A DNA stretch of 26,091 bases, taken from IMG/VR virus record IMGVR_UViG_3300025138_000301, positions 1 through 26,091 of that record, one strand, 5' to 3'. The position numbers were made by a program, and so were the translations under genes. This DNA is from a virus. Positions 9,558-16,004 of the stretch are shown here, in pieces (the stretch's first letter is position 1; the number at the start of each line of letters is the position of its first letter). Under the pieces are notes generated by a model. The model saw only the letters and a program-made list of their open reading frames with translations. It was not told the DNA's origin and did no database searches.

Positions 9558-10018
9558 TGAAATCAACAGTGCTTAACGAGCTTCGTCAGGAGCTTGCTGA
9601 AGACGAGGGTTGCAAGTACGAGATATACTTGGACCATCTTGGCCTGGAAACTTTTGGCATCGGTCACCTTGTGACTAAGGAAGACAAGGAACATGGCAAG
9701 CCTGTTGGCACAATCATTGAGCAGGAGCGGGTACAGCAGGTATTCAACCTAGACATGGCTGTCACGATTAATGATTGCATGACACTGTACTCTGACTTTG
9801 CACACCTACCTGATGAGTGTCAGAAGATTGTTGCCAACATGATGTTTAACATGGGCCGCCCCCGGCTGTCCAAGTTCAAAGGCATGAAGGCTGGTGTTGA
9901 TGCGCGTGACTGGAACGAGGCAGCAGATCAGATGGTAGACAGCCGCTGGTATACTCAGGTTCCTAATCGCGCAAGACGTTTGGTAGCACGGATGAGAGCT
10001 TTGTCAGAAAATGAGTAG
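9554..10018 (+). CDS. T4-type lysozyme (GH24 endolysin)
   Basis: The 154-residue protein fits the glycoside hydrolase 24 family that cuts the MurNAc-GlcNAc bond of peptidoglycan at host lysis or at entry. The T4 catalytic E-D-T triad is visible as Glu18 (DEG), Asp27 (YLD) and Thr33 (ETFGIGH), with the usual spacing. Length is near that of T4 lysozyme (164). There is no signal peptide or N-terminal membrane anchor, so it would need a holin, and I see none beside it; alternatively it is packaged, since it is translationally coupled (ATGATGA) to the large internal protein. Its codons look visibly richer in G and C than the gene upstream. ATG at 9554 or 9557 could be the start. Confidence 0.9.
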   Translation: MMKSTVLNELRQELAEDEGCKYEIYLDHLGLETFGIGHLVTKEDKEHGKPVGTIIEQERVQQVFNLDMAVTINDCMTLYSDFAHLPDECQKIVANMMFNMGRPRLSKFKGMKAGVDARDWNEAADQMVDSRWYTQVPNRARRLVARMRALSENE

Positions 10019-10178
10019 ACAAGAAGACGGGCCAATAAAAAAGGCATTGGATAATAACCAATGCCCTCGATGCCTTTGTACTTTCCCACCAGTTGATGTT
10101 CATGGGCATCTGCAATGCAGCGTATGTAAATTTGTTGTAAGCGAATGTTGCCAAGGCGAAACATGCTCTAACTCTTAG
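10011..10178 (+). CDS. Small zinc-ribbon protein, 55 residues
   Basis: A short gene starts at ATG 10011, inside the lysozyme's last codons (eight-base overlap), and stops with TAG at 10176-10178. It has CPRC at residues 18-21, the pair His31/His33 in VHGH, CSVC at 36-39, and further cysteines at 46, 47 and 52 (ECCQGETC). Two CxxC knuckles plus the VHGH link and CCxGE ending match a small zinc-binding protein I recall from many marine phages; its role is unknown and a regulatory or nucleic-acid-binding job is a guess. Its 3' end overlaps the convergent minus-strand gene by 11 bases, and its own coding sequence contains the terminator of that gene. Confidence 0.7.
   Translation: MSRQEDGPIKKALDNNQCPRCLCTFPPVDVHGHLQCSVCKFVVSECCQGETCSNS
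10037..10065 (-). terminator. Rho-independent terminator of the minus-strand gene
   Basis: Read on the minus strand, GGCATTGG, a 7-base loop and CCAATGCC form a perfect 8-bp stem followed directly by six T (plus-strand A at 10037-10042). It lies about 100 bases past the stop of the minus-strand gene at 10168 and inside the opposing zinc-ribbon gene. Confidence 0.8.
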
Positions 10179-10356
10179 GCGCAGAACCTATGCCAGAGTT
10201 ACTAACCATATTTCCATATTTATCTGAATATTCATCAGCAGTTAACTTGGCTATTTGCTGACGAGGGTTCCTGTGTTCGTCTTCACAAAGCTTCTGAAGC
10301 TTGTTGTAAGTAGAAATATCTACGGCAACAGACTTGTATTGTGTTGTATCAGCCAT
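10168..10356 (-). CDS. Ribbon-helix-helix-like small protein
   Basis: This is the only convincing minus-strand gene. The 62-residue protein has YKSVAVDISTYNKLQKLCED at residues 7-26, then PRQQIAKLTADEY: a short beta strand (KSVAVD) followed by two helices, the layout of CopG/Arc-type ribbon-helix-helix DNA-binding proteins. The last 20 residues are Gly/Ser/Asn-rich. Such proteins usually act as dimeric repressors or, without a toxin partner, as phage regulators; here there is no toxin gene. It starts at ATG (complement of 10354-10356) after a weak GGGAAA site, has a promoter inside the start of the divergent DUF1064 gene and its own terminator at 10037-10065. Regulatory function is inferred. 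Confidence 0.7.
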   Translation of the reverse strand: MADTTQYKSVAVDISTYNKLQKLCEDEHRNPRQQIAKLTADEYSDKYGNMVSNSGIGSAPKS

Positions 10357-10389
10357 TATAATTTCCCATTAATACCCATTGTTTGAGGC

Positions 10390-10417
10390 ATATTACCATG
10401 TACAACCATAAATACAA
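10390..10417 (-). promoter_or_regulatory. Promoter for the minus-strand regulator-like gene
   Basis: On the minus strand TTGTAT (10417-10412) and TAATAT (10395-10390) are separated by 16 bases, giving a leader of roughly 30 bases before the ATG at 10356. It overlaps the start of the plus-strand gene at 10398, so the two transcripts would interfere. Confidence 0.5.
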
Positions 10418-10778
10418 GAGCAATAAGTATGGAGCCAGAAAGACTACTTTCATGGGAATTACTTTTGATTCTAAGTGGGAAGCAGAACGCTGGGGCGAGT
10501 TAACAGCTATGGAAAAAGCTGGATATATAACAGACTTAGAAAGACAAATTGCATATAAAATTGTAGTTAACGATCAAAACATTTGTAAATATATAGCTGA
10601 CTTTAAATATAATAAAGTGGATGACTACGGAAACCTCGAAGAGGTGGTTGAAGATGCAAAAGGCGTAGAAACTCCTGAGTTTAAATTAAAAAAGAAACTG
10701 ATGAAAGCTGTGTTTAATATTGATATTTACTTGAGTAAAAAAAATAATAACAATTTTCTCAAAATACCCTTGACTTGA
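10398..10778 (+). CDS. DUF1064-family phage nuclease (resolvase-like)
   Basis: I choose ATG 10398, nine bases after GAGG, over an upstream in-frame TTG at 10383. The protein (126 residues) shows the DUF1064 layout: KYGARKT, then GITFDSKWEAERWGEL, then YIADFKY and EEVVEDAKG, then a Lys-rich helix. Asp in YIADF and the E-x(n)-DxK of VEDAKG would be the metal site of a PD-(D/E)XK-type fold; relatives are discussed as phage endonucleases or Holliday-junction resolvases. It stands first in the recombination/replication block. The C-terminus is unusually Asn/Lys-rich. The TGA stop lies inside the strong promoter for the downstream operon. Family assignment is fairly firm; activity is inferred. Confidence 0.75.
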   Translation: MYNHKYKSNKYGARKTTFMGITFDSKWEAERWGELTAMEKAGYITDLERQIAYKIVVNDQNICKYIADFKYNKVDDYGNLEEVVEDAKGVETPEFKLKKKLMKAVFNIDIYLSKKNNNNFLKIPLT

Positions 10779-10798
10779 AAAGATTGCATGCTTATCTT
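10770..10798 (+). promoter_or_regulatory. Sigma70-like promoter of the replication operon
   Basis: TTGACT (10770-10775), 17 bases and TATCTT (10793-10798) lie 38 bases before the ATG at 10837. TTCAGTT (10797-10803) and AACTGAA (10820-10826) form a 7-bp inverted repeat around the expected transcription start, a possible operator. AAAGATTGC upstream of the -10 resembles the GATTGC part of the promoters at 23096, 23821 and 25021. Confidence 0.7.
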
Positions 10799-10836
10799 CA
10801 GTTCATGTTTAGCGACATTAACTGAAGGAGGCGTAA

Positions 10837-11268
10837 ATGAACGCATTAAATACACCGAATGACCTGACTTCTTTGTTTGAGAAGCGTGATGGTCTCAAAT
10901 CTCAAATTGACGATTTACAGCAGCAGTTGAAGATTGTTAATAATTCTCTCAAAGACATGTTTCATGATACTGCTCAAATGCAGCTTGCTCAACAGGGTAA
11001 GGATTTTGGACAAACCACGATTAATAGTGGTGACTTCAAAGTTACTGTTGACTTCAAGAAGCGTGTTGAGTGGGACGAAGAAAAGCTTTTGGCTGTTCTT
11101 AATAACATGGATGAGGATACAGCGAGGCACTTGGCTAACGTTAAGTACAGTGTTTCAGAAGCAAAATTTCAGAATGCCACACCAGACATCAGGGCTAGAT
11201 TGTCAGAATCTCGCACTGTTGTTCTGCAAGGCACTTCTGTTGACATTAAAAGAAGGGAGGACGGTTAA
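10837..11268 (+). CDS. Coiled-coil protein at head of recombination operon
   Basis: The 143-residue protein starts at ATG 10837 after a near-perfect ribosome site (GAAGGAGG, 10824-10831), the strongest in this block, which suggests abundant synthesis. Residues about 12-45 are a coiled coil (SLFEKRDGLKSQIDDLQQQL). The rest has alternating strands (SGDFKVTVDFKKRVEWDEEKL) and an acidic-basic C-terminus. I do not recognise a named family. It is joined by a TAATG junction to the Sak4-like ATPase gene, and small coiled-coil genes often precede such recombinases in phages, so an accessory role in recombination or replication is the natural guess. Confidence 0.6.
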   Translation: MNALNTPNDLTSLFEKRDGLKSQIDDLQQQLKIVNNSLKDMFHDTAQMQLAQQGKDFGQTTINSGDFKVTVDFKKRVEWDEEKLLAVLNNMDEDTARHLANVKYSVSEAKFQNATPDIRARLSESRTVVLQGTSVDIKRREDG

Positions 11269-12131
11269 TGCTTAAGATTATTTCCGCAGAAGAACGGCTT
11301 GCAGAAAAACGTGGTCACAAGATTGTGATTGGCGGCAAGTCTGGAGTGGGAAAGACTTCACTGGTGCGCACCTTGGACATGGACAAAACATTGTTCATGG
11401 ACTTGGAGGCTGGTGATGCCGCTATTGAAGGGTGCAAAGTTGATGTAATCAGGCCTCGTACTTGGCAGGAATGTCGAGACTTTGCATGCTTTCTTGGCGG
11501 GGGCAATCCTGCATTAAGTGAAGATTCACCATACAGCATGGCGCACTATGATTATGTATGTCAAACCTATGGTGACCCAGAAGCTTTGTTAAGCAAATAC
11601 GATACAGTATTTATTGATAGTATCACTGTGGCTGGTCGGCTTTGCTTTTCTCACAATCAAAACTCACCAGAAGCCAGATCAGATCGAACAGGCAAGCTAG
11701 ACACTCGTGCAGTGTATGGTGCGCAAGGTCGTGAAATGATGGCGTGGCTAACACACTTGCAACACATTCGTGAGAAGAATGTAATTTTTGTCGGTATCTT
11801 AGATGAGAAGACAGATGATTATGGGCGCATCACCTATGACCTTCAAATTGAGGGTGCAAAGACTGGGCGTGAGTTGCCTGGAATTGTGGATGAATTAATC
11901 ACAATGACAACACTAACTGCTGACGATGGCACCTTATTTAGAGCTTTCGTTTGCGATAATCTAAATCAGTGGGGATACCCTGCTAAAGATAGAAGCGGAA
12001 GACTTGACGCTGTTGAGGAACCGCATCTTGGCAAATTGCTTAAGAAGATGTCTGGGCCAAGGCCAGAGGCAATGCAATTTGTAAATCCAGCAACGGTCAA
12101 TAATACAGAAGAGGAAAATTCAAATGCTTGA
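11268..12131 (+). CDS. Sak4-like RecA-fold ATPase (recombinase)
   Basis: The 287-residue protein carries a Walker A motif GKSGVGKTS at residues 23-31 and a Walker B strand YDTVFIDSI at about 111-119, followed by a region with conserved His/Gln (LTHLQHIREKNVIFVG) typical of the RecA core. An Asp-rich strand LFMDLEAGD follows Walker A. Length and layout fit the Sak4 group of phage single-strand annealing proteins, short RecA/Rad51-like ATPases lacking the RecA end domains. The next gene encodes an SSB-like protein, the usual partner of Sak4. They overlap by eight bases. It should promote strand annealing during phage DNA recombination or replication restart. Confidence 0.8.
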   Translation: MLKIISAEERLAEKRGHKIVIGGKSGVGKTSLVRTLDMDKTLFMDLEAGDAAIEGCKVDVIRPRTWQECRDFACFLGGGNPALSEDSPYSMAHYDYVCQTYGDPEALLSKYDTVFIDSITVAGRLCFSHNQNSPEARSDRTGKLDTRAVYGAQGREMMAWLTHLQHIREKNVIFVGILDEKTDDYGRITYDLQIEGAKTGRELPGIVDELITMTTLTADDGTLFRAFVCDNLNQWGYPAKDRSGRLDAVEEPHLGKLLKKMSGPRPEAMQFVNPATVNNTEEENSNA

Positions 12132-12741
12132 CCTAAATAATGTGCCTCCTATGGAAGGTGGCAGTGGAGACTTTGAGCTTATGCCTGATGGCACTGTGGT
12201 GAGTGGCATCATTAAGTTGTCAGGTGGTGATATTGAGGTTCCAGAGTACGGTGGTGGCACCTACTTTAAAGCATCTCAATCAACCAGCGCAAAATGGCTG
12301 CCAATTGAGCTAACAATTGTTGGTGGCTCTTTTGACAAGCGCAAGGTCTGGCAGAACATTTTTGTTGATGGTGATGCCAAAGACGAAAATGGCATGTCAA
12401 AGGCTCGAAAGATTGGTCTAAATACCATTAAGCAAATGGTTGATAGTGGTTTTGGTATCTCACCAAAAGACGAGGGTGATGACGCTAGGGCAAAACGTGC
12501 AAGCATTCAAGGCATCCATATGATTAATGGCATGACAGTTTCCTGCACACTGGGTATTGAAAAGGGTCGTGATGGCTATCCTGATCGTAATAAGATTAAG
12601 ACTGTCTTGACACCTGATTCTCCTAACTATATCCAACCTACAGGGCAAGCAGCACCAGTTGCGCAAGCATCAGTGACTCAATCTCCTGCTCCGCAACAGA
12701 CTACAGCAACAGCGGGGGTAGCACCATCATGGGCGCGATAA
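12124..12741 (+). CDS. SSB-like single-strand DNA-binding protein (DUF669-like)
   Basis: The 205-residue protein overlaps the Sak4-like gene by eight bases. Residues 1-155 are strand-rich with aromatic and basic positions (YFKASQSTSAKWLPIELTIV, KRKVWQNIFVDG, RASIQGIHMINGMTVSCTL), consistent with an OB-fold single-strand DNA-binding domain of the DUF669 kind. Residues about 165-205 are Pro/Gln/Ala/Thr-rich and disordered, like the tails of bacterial SSB, though the end (PSWAR) is basic rather than the acidic DDIPF-type tip that recruits partners. Pairing with a Sak4-type ATPase is the main support. It would coat single strands and load or stimulate the annealing protein. Confidence 0.7.
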   Translation: MLDLNNVPPMEGGSGDFELMPDGTVVSGIIKLSGGDIEVPEYGGGTYFKASQSTSAKWLPIELTIVGGSFDKRKVWQNIFVDGDAKDENGMSKARKIGLNTIKQMVDSGFGISPKDEGDDARAKRASIQGIHMINGMTVSCTLGIEKGRDGYPDRNKIKTVLTPDSPNYIQPTGQAAPVAQASVTQSPAPQQTTATAGVAPSWAR

Positions 12742-13082
12742 AGTCATTATGGCAATTTATTAGTGGGGCTCCATCAGAAGTTGATTCACTAAAATATCTT
12801 AGCGGCAAACCTTCAGAGGTCGCTAAATCCAGTATGGGGGACGCTGGAGCCGTAAAGTCCCCCACCAAAAATCTTTCAGTAGAAAGAACTCCTAACTACT
12901 GTAAGGGAACTTTGCAGATTATATCCCGTCCTAGAGGAGCTACAATGTCACAGCTTCTGCGCAAGACAGGTAAGAAGAAGGGATCTTTGTCACAAGAGAT
13001 TTCTACTTTGCGTAAATTTGGTTATAAAATTTTAAAGTCTCGCAAAGATTCTAAATCTGAATATGTCTACAAGGTGATGTAG
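12729..13082 (+). CDS. Winged-helix DNA-binding protein
   Basis: The 117-residue protein starts at ATG 12729, inside the SSB-like gene (13-base overlap), after a GGGGG run. The first 55 residues are Ser/Lys/Pro-rich and probably disordered. Residues about 62-117 form a winged-helix unit: RPRGATMSQLLRKTGKKKGS (helices 1-2), SLSQEISTLRKFGYKILKSR (recognition helix and wing start), then EYVYKV (wing strand). This shape is common in small phage DNA-binding proteins with a C-terminal HTH of the kind that controls or primes replication. It is placed between the SSB-like protein and the helicase, so it may act in origin recognition or regulation; that is inference. Confidence 0.65.
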   Translation: MGAIKSLWQFISGAPSEVDSLKYLSGKPSEVAKSSMGDAGAVKSPTKNLSVERTPNYCKGTLQIISRPRGATMSQLLRKTGKKKGSLSQEISTLRKFGYKILKSRKDSKSEYVYKVM

Positions 13083-13084
13083 TC

Positions 13085-14764
13085 ATGTTGCTACGTCCAT
13101 ATCAAGAAGTTGCTATAAAGGATGCTTCTAATGCGTTGGACAAGCACGGTGATACTTTAGTCGTTGCGCCGACTGGGGCTGGAAAGACAATCATGCTTTC
13201 TGCCTTGGTCGGCAAACGTTACAAAAGTTCACAGAATGTGCTTGTATTACAGCATCGTGATGAACTTGTTTCACAGAACTCTAAAAAATTTAAACTTGTA
13301 AATCCATCTTTGAAAATCAGTGAAGTAAATGCTGCGCAAAAAGATTGGTCAGGTGATGCTGTGTTTGCAATGGTACAGACGCTTTGCCGCGAAAAAAACT
13401 TGGACAATATGCCCAAAGTTGATTTGATTGTGGTTGATGAAGCGCATCATACTGTTGCGGATACATATCAACGTATCATTAACGCCGCAAAGGAGGCCAA
13501 TGAGGGGGTAAAGATTGTTGGCTTTACCGCTACCCCCAACCGTGGCGACAAAAAGGGCTTACGGGGCGTATTTACGAACTGTAGTCACCAGATAGAGATT
13601 TCCACGTTAATTCGTGAAGGGTTCCTCGTACCACCTAAAACATATGTAATTGATGTTGGTGTACAGGACGAATTGCGTCAGGTGCGCAAAACAATATCAG
13701 ATTTTGATATGGCAGAGGTTGAGCGGATTATGAACCGCCGTGCCATTAACAAGCGTGTAGTCGAAGAGTGGGATGAAAAGGCTGGTGATCGTCAGACGAT
13801 TGTATTTTGTTCTACCGTGCAGCATGCCGAAGATTTGTGTGAAGAGTTTGTGGCTTATGGCATTGATGCTGAGACAGTTACAGGCGAAACACCAAAAGAT
13901 AAACGCGAACAAATTCTTGAAGAGTTAAGCAATGGGGGCGTTCAGGTTGTGGTCAACGTGGCTGTTCTTACAGAGGGATTTGATGCGCCGCCTGTATCTT
14001 GTATCGTGTTAACGAGACCTTGCAGTTACAAAGCTACAATGGTTCAGATGATTGGGCGCGGGTTACGCACTGTAAATCAGGATGAGTTTCCAGGGGTTGT
14101 GAAATCCGATTGTATTGTTATGGATTTTGGAACAAGTGTTCTTACGCATGGATCTCTTGACGATGCTGTTAATTTAGATGGAAGTCAAAGCAGCATTGAA
14201 GGAGAGGCTCCAACAAAAATATGTCCCAATTGTGAATCACCTATACCTCTTAACGTAAAAATATGTCCTATTTGTGATCATGAAGGTGAACGCCCAGAGC
14301 TAGAGATACTTGAAGATTTTGTTCTAACCGAAGTAGATCTTATGCAGAGATCTCCGTTCCTTTGGATAGATTTGTTCGGGAATGGGGCTTGCATGTCTGC
14401 ATCTGGTTTTAACGGGTTTGCCTTAATCGCTGATGTAGATGGGCTGTGTGTTGCTGTTGTAAAGAAGAAAGACGGTAAGACAAGAGCGATTAGCATTGGA
14501 ACCAAGAGACAGGTCATGGCTGCCGCTGATGACTTTATGAGACAAAACGAAACTGGTGACAGCGCAAAGAAGACAAAGCGTTGGTTGAACGATGCAGTAA
14601 GTGAAAAGCAACGCAAATTGCTCTCTCAAAACGGTGTATTTGTTAGTCCAATTGACTTTTCGTGGACTAAATACAGAGCGGCTTGTATGCTTAACTACAC
14701 ATGGAATAAGTTTTATATTGATAACCTTGTTCACAATATAATTTCAGAAAAGAAAAGCGCATGA
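13085..14764 (+). CDS. SF2 DEAH helicase with zinc ribbon
   Basis: The 559-residue protein is an ATP-dependent SF2 helicase/translocase of the SSL2/RadD kind. In order: LRPYQ (3-7, Q-like motif), APTGAGKT (28-35, Walker A), VLVLQHRDEL (52-61, motif Ia), DEAH (118-121, Walker B), FTATP (motif III, about 152), IVFCSTVQHAE (motif IV), TEGFDAP (motif V) and QMIGRGLRT (motif VI, about 320-328). A zinc ribbon follows at about 380-397 (CPNC ... CPIC), then a 160-residue C-terminal part of unknown fold. RadD and related proteins also carry zinc ribbons. It would unwind or remodel recombination or replication intermediates. It overlaps the next gene by four bases. Confidence 0.85.
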   Translation: MLLRPYQEVAIKDASNALDKHGDTLVVAPTGAGKTIMLSALVGKRYKSSQNVLVLQHRDELVSQNSKKFKLVNPSLKISEVNAAQKDWSGDAVFAMVQTLCREKNLDNMPKVDLIVVDEAHHTVADTYQRIINAAKEANEGVKIVGFTATPNRGDKKGLRGVFTNCSHQIEISTLIREGFLVPPKTYVIDVGVQDELRQVRKTISDFDMAEVERIMNRRAINKRVVEEWDEKAGDRQTIVFCSTVQHAEDLCEEFVAYGIDAETVTGETPKDKREQILEELSNGGVQVVVNVAVLTEGFDAPPVSCIVLTRPCSYKATMVQMIGRGLRTVNQDEFPGVVKSDCIVMDFGTSVLTHGSLDDAVNLDGSQSSIEGEAPTKICPNCESPIPLNVKICPICDHEGERPELEILEDFVLTEVDLMQRSPFLWIDLFGNGACMSASGFNGFALIADVDGLCVAVVKKKDGKTRAISIGTKRQVMAAADDFMRQNETGDSAKKTKRWLNDAVSEKQRKLLSQNGVFVSPIDFSWTKYRAACMLNYTWNKFYIDNLVHNIISEKKSA

Positions 14765-15045
14765 ATCGTGGTGAGGTTAAGTTCAACATTATTTTTGATG
14801 GTCATGTAAACATTGATGCGTCTTACATAACATCATTTAATGACTGGAATGATGAGAGTGAGCTTCAAGATGTTTTGGTTGATTTACTGTTTGGCTTAAT
14901 TGATGGCAAAGAAGATAAATTTTTACGAGCGGAAGCAGTTGTTAAAATACAGGGCGAATCGGATTATTACTGCGCTACATTTGATAATATGGAAGGGCCG
15001 AAAGAGTGGAAGCAGGTACACATGACAGAAGGAACAATCCATTAA
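14761..15045 (+). CDS. Hypothetical acidic protein in replication operon
   Basis: The 94-residue protein overlaps the helicase stop by four bases (ATGA). It begins with a beta strand (EVKFNIIFDGHVNID), then an acidic helix (WNDESELQDVLVDLLFGLID), and ends with aromatic strands (DYYCATF). It has no cysteine pairs, membrane segments or known motifs. I do not recognise it. Its place between the helicase and the nuclease, with the same tight spacing, supports membership of the same operon and a role connected to replication or its control. Confidence 0.55.
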   Translation: MNRGEVKFNIIFDGHVNIDASYITSFNDWNDESELQDVLVDLLFGLIDGKEDKFLRAEAVVKIQGESDYYCATFDNMEGPKEWKQVHMTEGTIH

Positions 15046-15245
15046 AGGAAATAGGAGAATTGTTCGGGAATATAGGTTGGGATAAAAAGCTGTCCGACCT
15101 TCAAAAAGATGAAGTATTAGCTATGGCTGTTGTTTTAAAAGGAATAGAGGGGCTAGAAGATGTCTGTACAGAAGAACGCCTTACAGAACTTTTTATTAAA
15201 TACAGAGGGCTTGACAAAATCGAGTACGAAGACATCCCCTTCTGA
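15006..15245 (+). CDS. Small hypothetical protein, start uncertain
   Basis: The frame runs from GTG 15006 (79 residues) and overlaps the previous gene by 40 bases. An in-frame TTG at 15060 (61 residues) has AAAGGAA about ten bases upstream and would remove that overlap; either start is possible. The core is helical and amphipathic (KLSDLQKDEVLAMAVVLKGI) with an acidic C-terminus. It overlaps the downstream nuclease gene by 86 bases if that starts at ATG 15160, or by 35 bases if it starts at TTG 15211. No family is recognised. The copy of AATTGTTCGGG at 15058-15068 lies in or at the start of this gene and is probably chance coding sequence. Confidence 0.5.
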   Translation: MEAGTHDRRNNPLKEIGELFGNIGWDKKLSDLQKDEVLAMAVVLKGIEGLEDVCTEERLTELFIKYRGLDKIEYEDIPF

Positions 15246-15960
15246 TGCTGATAACATCATTAAGGAGCTTGATAGGGCTATCGTAGAAAAGGAAAGAAAG
15301 CAGCCAAGGCGTAAATACCTTGGGGCTTCGAGCCTCGGTGACCCATGTTCAAGAAAGCTTCAGTACCGCTACATGAACCAACAGATTGATGAGGGTAAGG
15401 GATTTCCAGCAAAGACATTACGCATATTCGGTCTTGGTCATACTATTGAAGATATGATGGTTATGTATTTCCGTGACGCAGGTTTTGACTTGCGCACAGA
15501 AAAGAAAGGCGAACAATTTGGGTTTGAGACTGCTGGGGGAGAAGTCAGGGGTCACATTGACGGTGTAATATGTGGCGGTCCATTACACCTTTCTTATCCT
15601 ATGTTGTGGGAATGTAAGTCTGCTAACGAAAAAAAGTTTAACGAATTTGTTCGTAAAGGCGTGGCAGTAGCAAACCCAGTGTACGCAGCACAGATTGCGA
15701 TTTACCAAGCCTACATGGATTTATCAGAAAATCCTTGTGTGTTTACAGTCATAAATAAAAACACAAGCGAGATTTATATTGAGATGGTTCCGTTTAATGG
15801 TGAGCTTGCACAAGCCACCAGCGACAAAGCAGTACAAATCCTAAAAGCGACAGAAGCTAATGATATGCTGCCTAGAGTTGCACAGAATGATGATTATTTT
15901 ATTTGCAAATGGTGCGAGTTCCGCAATACTTGCTGGAATAAAAAAGAAGGGGCGGTATGA
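15160..15960 (+). CDS. PD-(D/E)XK nuclease with Cas4/AddB-type Fe-S cysteines
   Basis: The 266-residue protein shows the RecB/Cas4 nuclease layout: GHTIED (His94, Glu97), GHIDGV (Asp134), WECKS (Glu151, Lys153) and QIAIY (Gln178, Tyr182, motif QxxxY). One cysteine precedes the core (Cys63 in GDPCSRK) and three follow as CKWCEFRNTC (Cys249, Cys252, Cys258; CX2CX5C). This 1+3 pattern ligates a [4Fe-4S] cluster in Cas4 and AddB, so an oxygen-sensitive iron-sulfur exonuclease is likely. It has no helicase domain and no cas genes nearby. I take ATG 15160; an in-frame TTG at 15211 after AGAGGG is an alternative. With the SF2 helicase and Sak4-like gene it probably processes DNA ends for recombination. 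Confidence 0.85.
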   Translation: MSVQKNALQNFLLNTEGLTKSSTKTSPSDADNIIKELDRAIVEKERKQPRRKYLGASSLGDPCSRKLQYRYMNQQIDEGKGFPAKTLRIFGLGHTIEDMMVMYFRDAGFDLRTEKKGEQFGFETAGGEVRGHIDGVICGGPLHLSYPMLWECKSANEKKFNEFVRKGVAVANPVYAAQIAIYQAYMDLSENPCVFTVINKNTSEIYIEMVPFNGELAQATSDKAVQILKATEANDMLPRVAQNDDYFICKWCEFRNTCWNKKEGAV

Positions 15961-15968
15961 GCCGCCCC
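15949..15968 (+). other. GC hairpin across the nuclease stop codon
   Basis: GGGGCGG and CCGCCCC form a perfect 7-bp GC stem with loop TATGAG that contains part of the stop codon. No T run follows, so it is not a classical terminator; it could stabilise or attenuate the message between the nuclease and primase-helicase genes. Confidence 0.6.
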
Positions 15969-16004
15969 TAGTTAAAACAAAATGACTTAACGAGGTACAA
16001 TATA

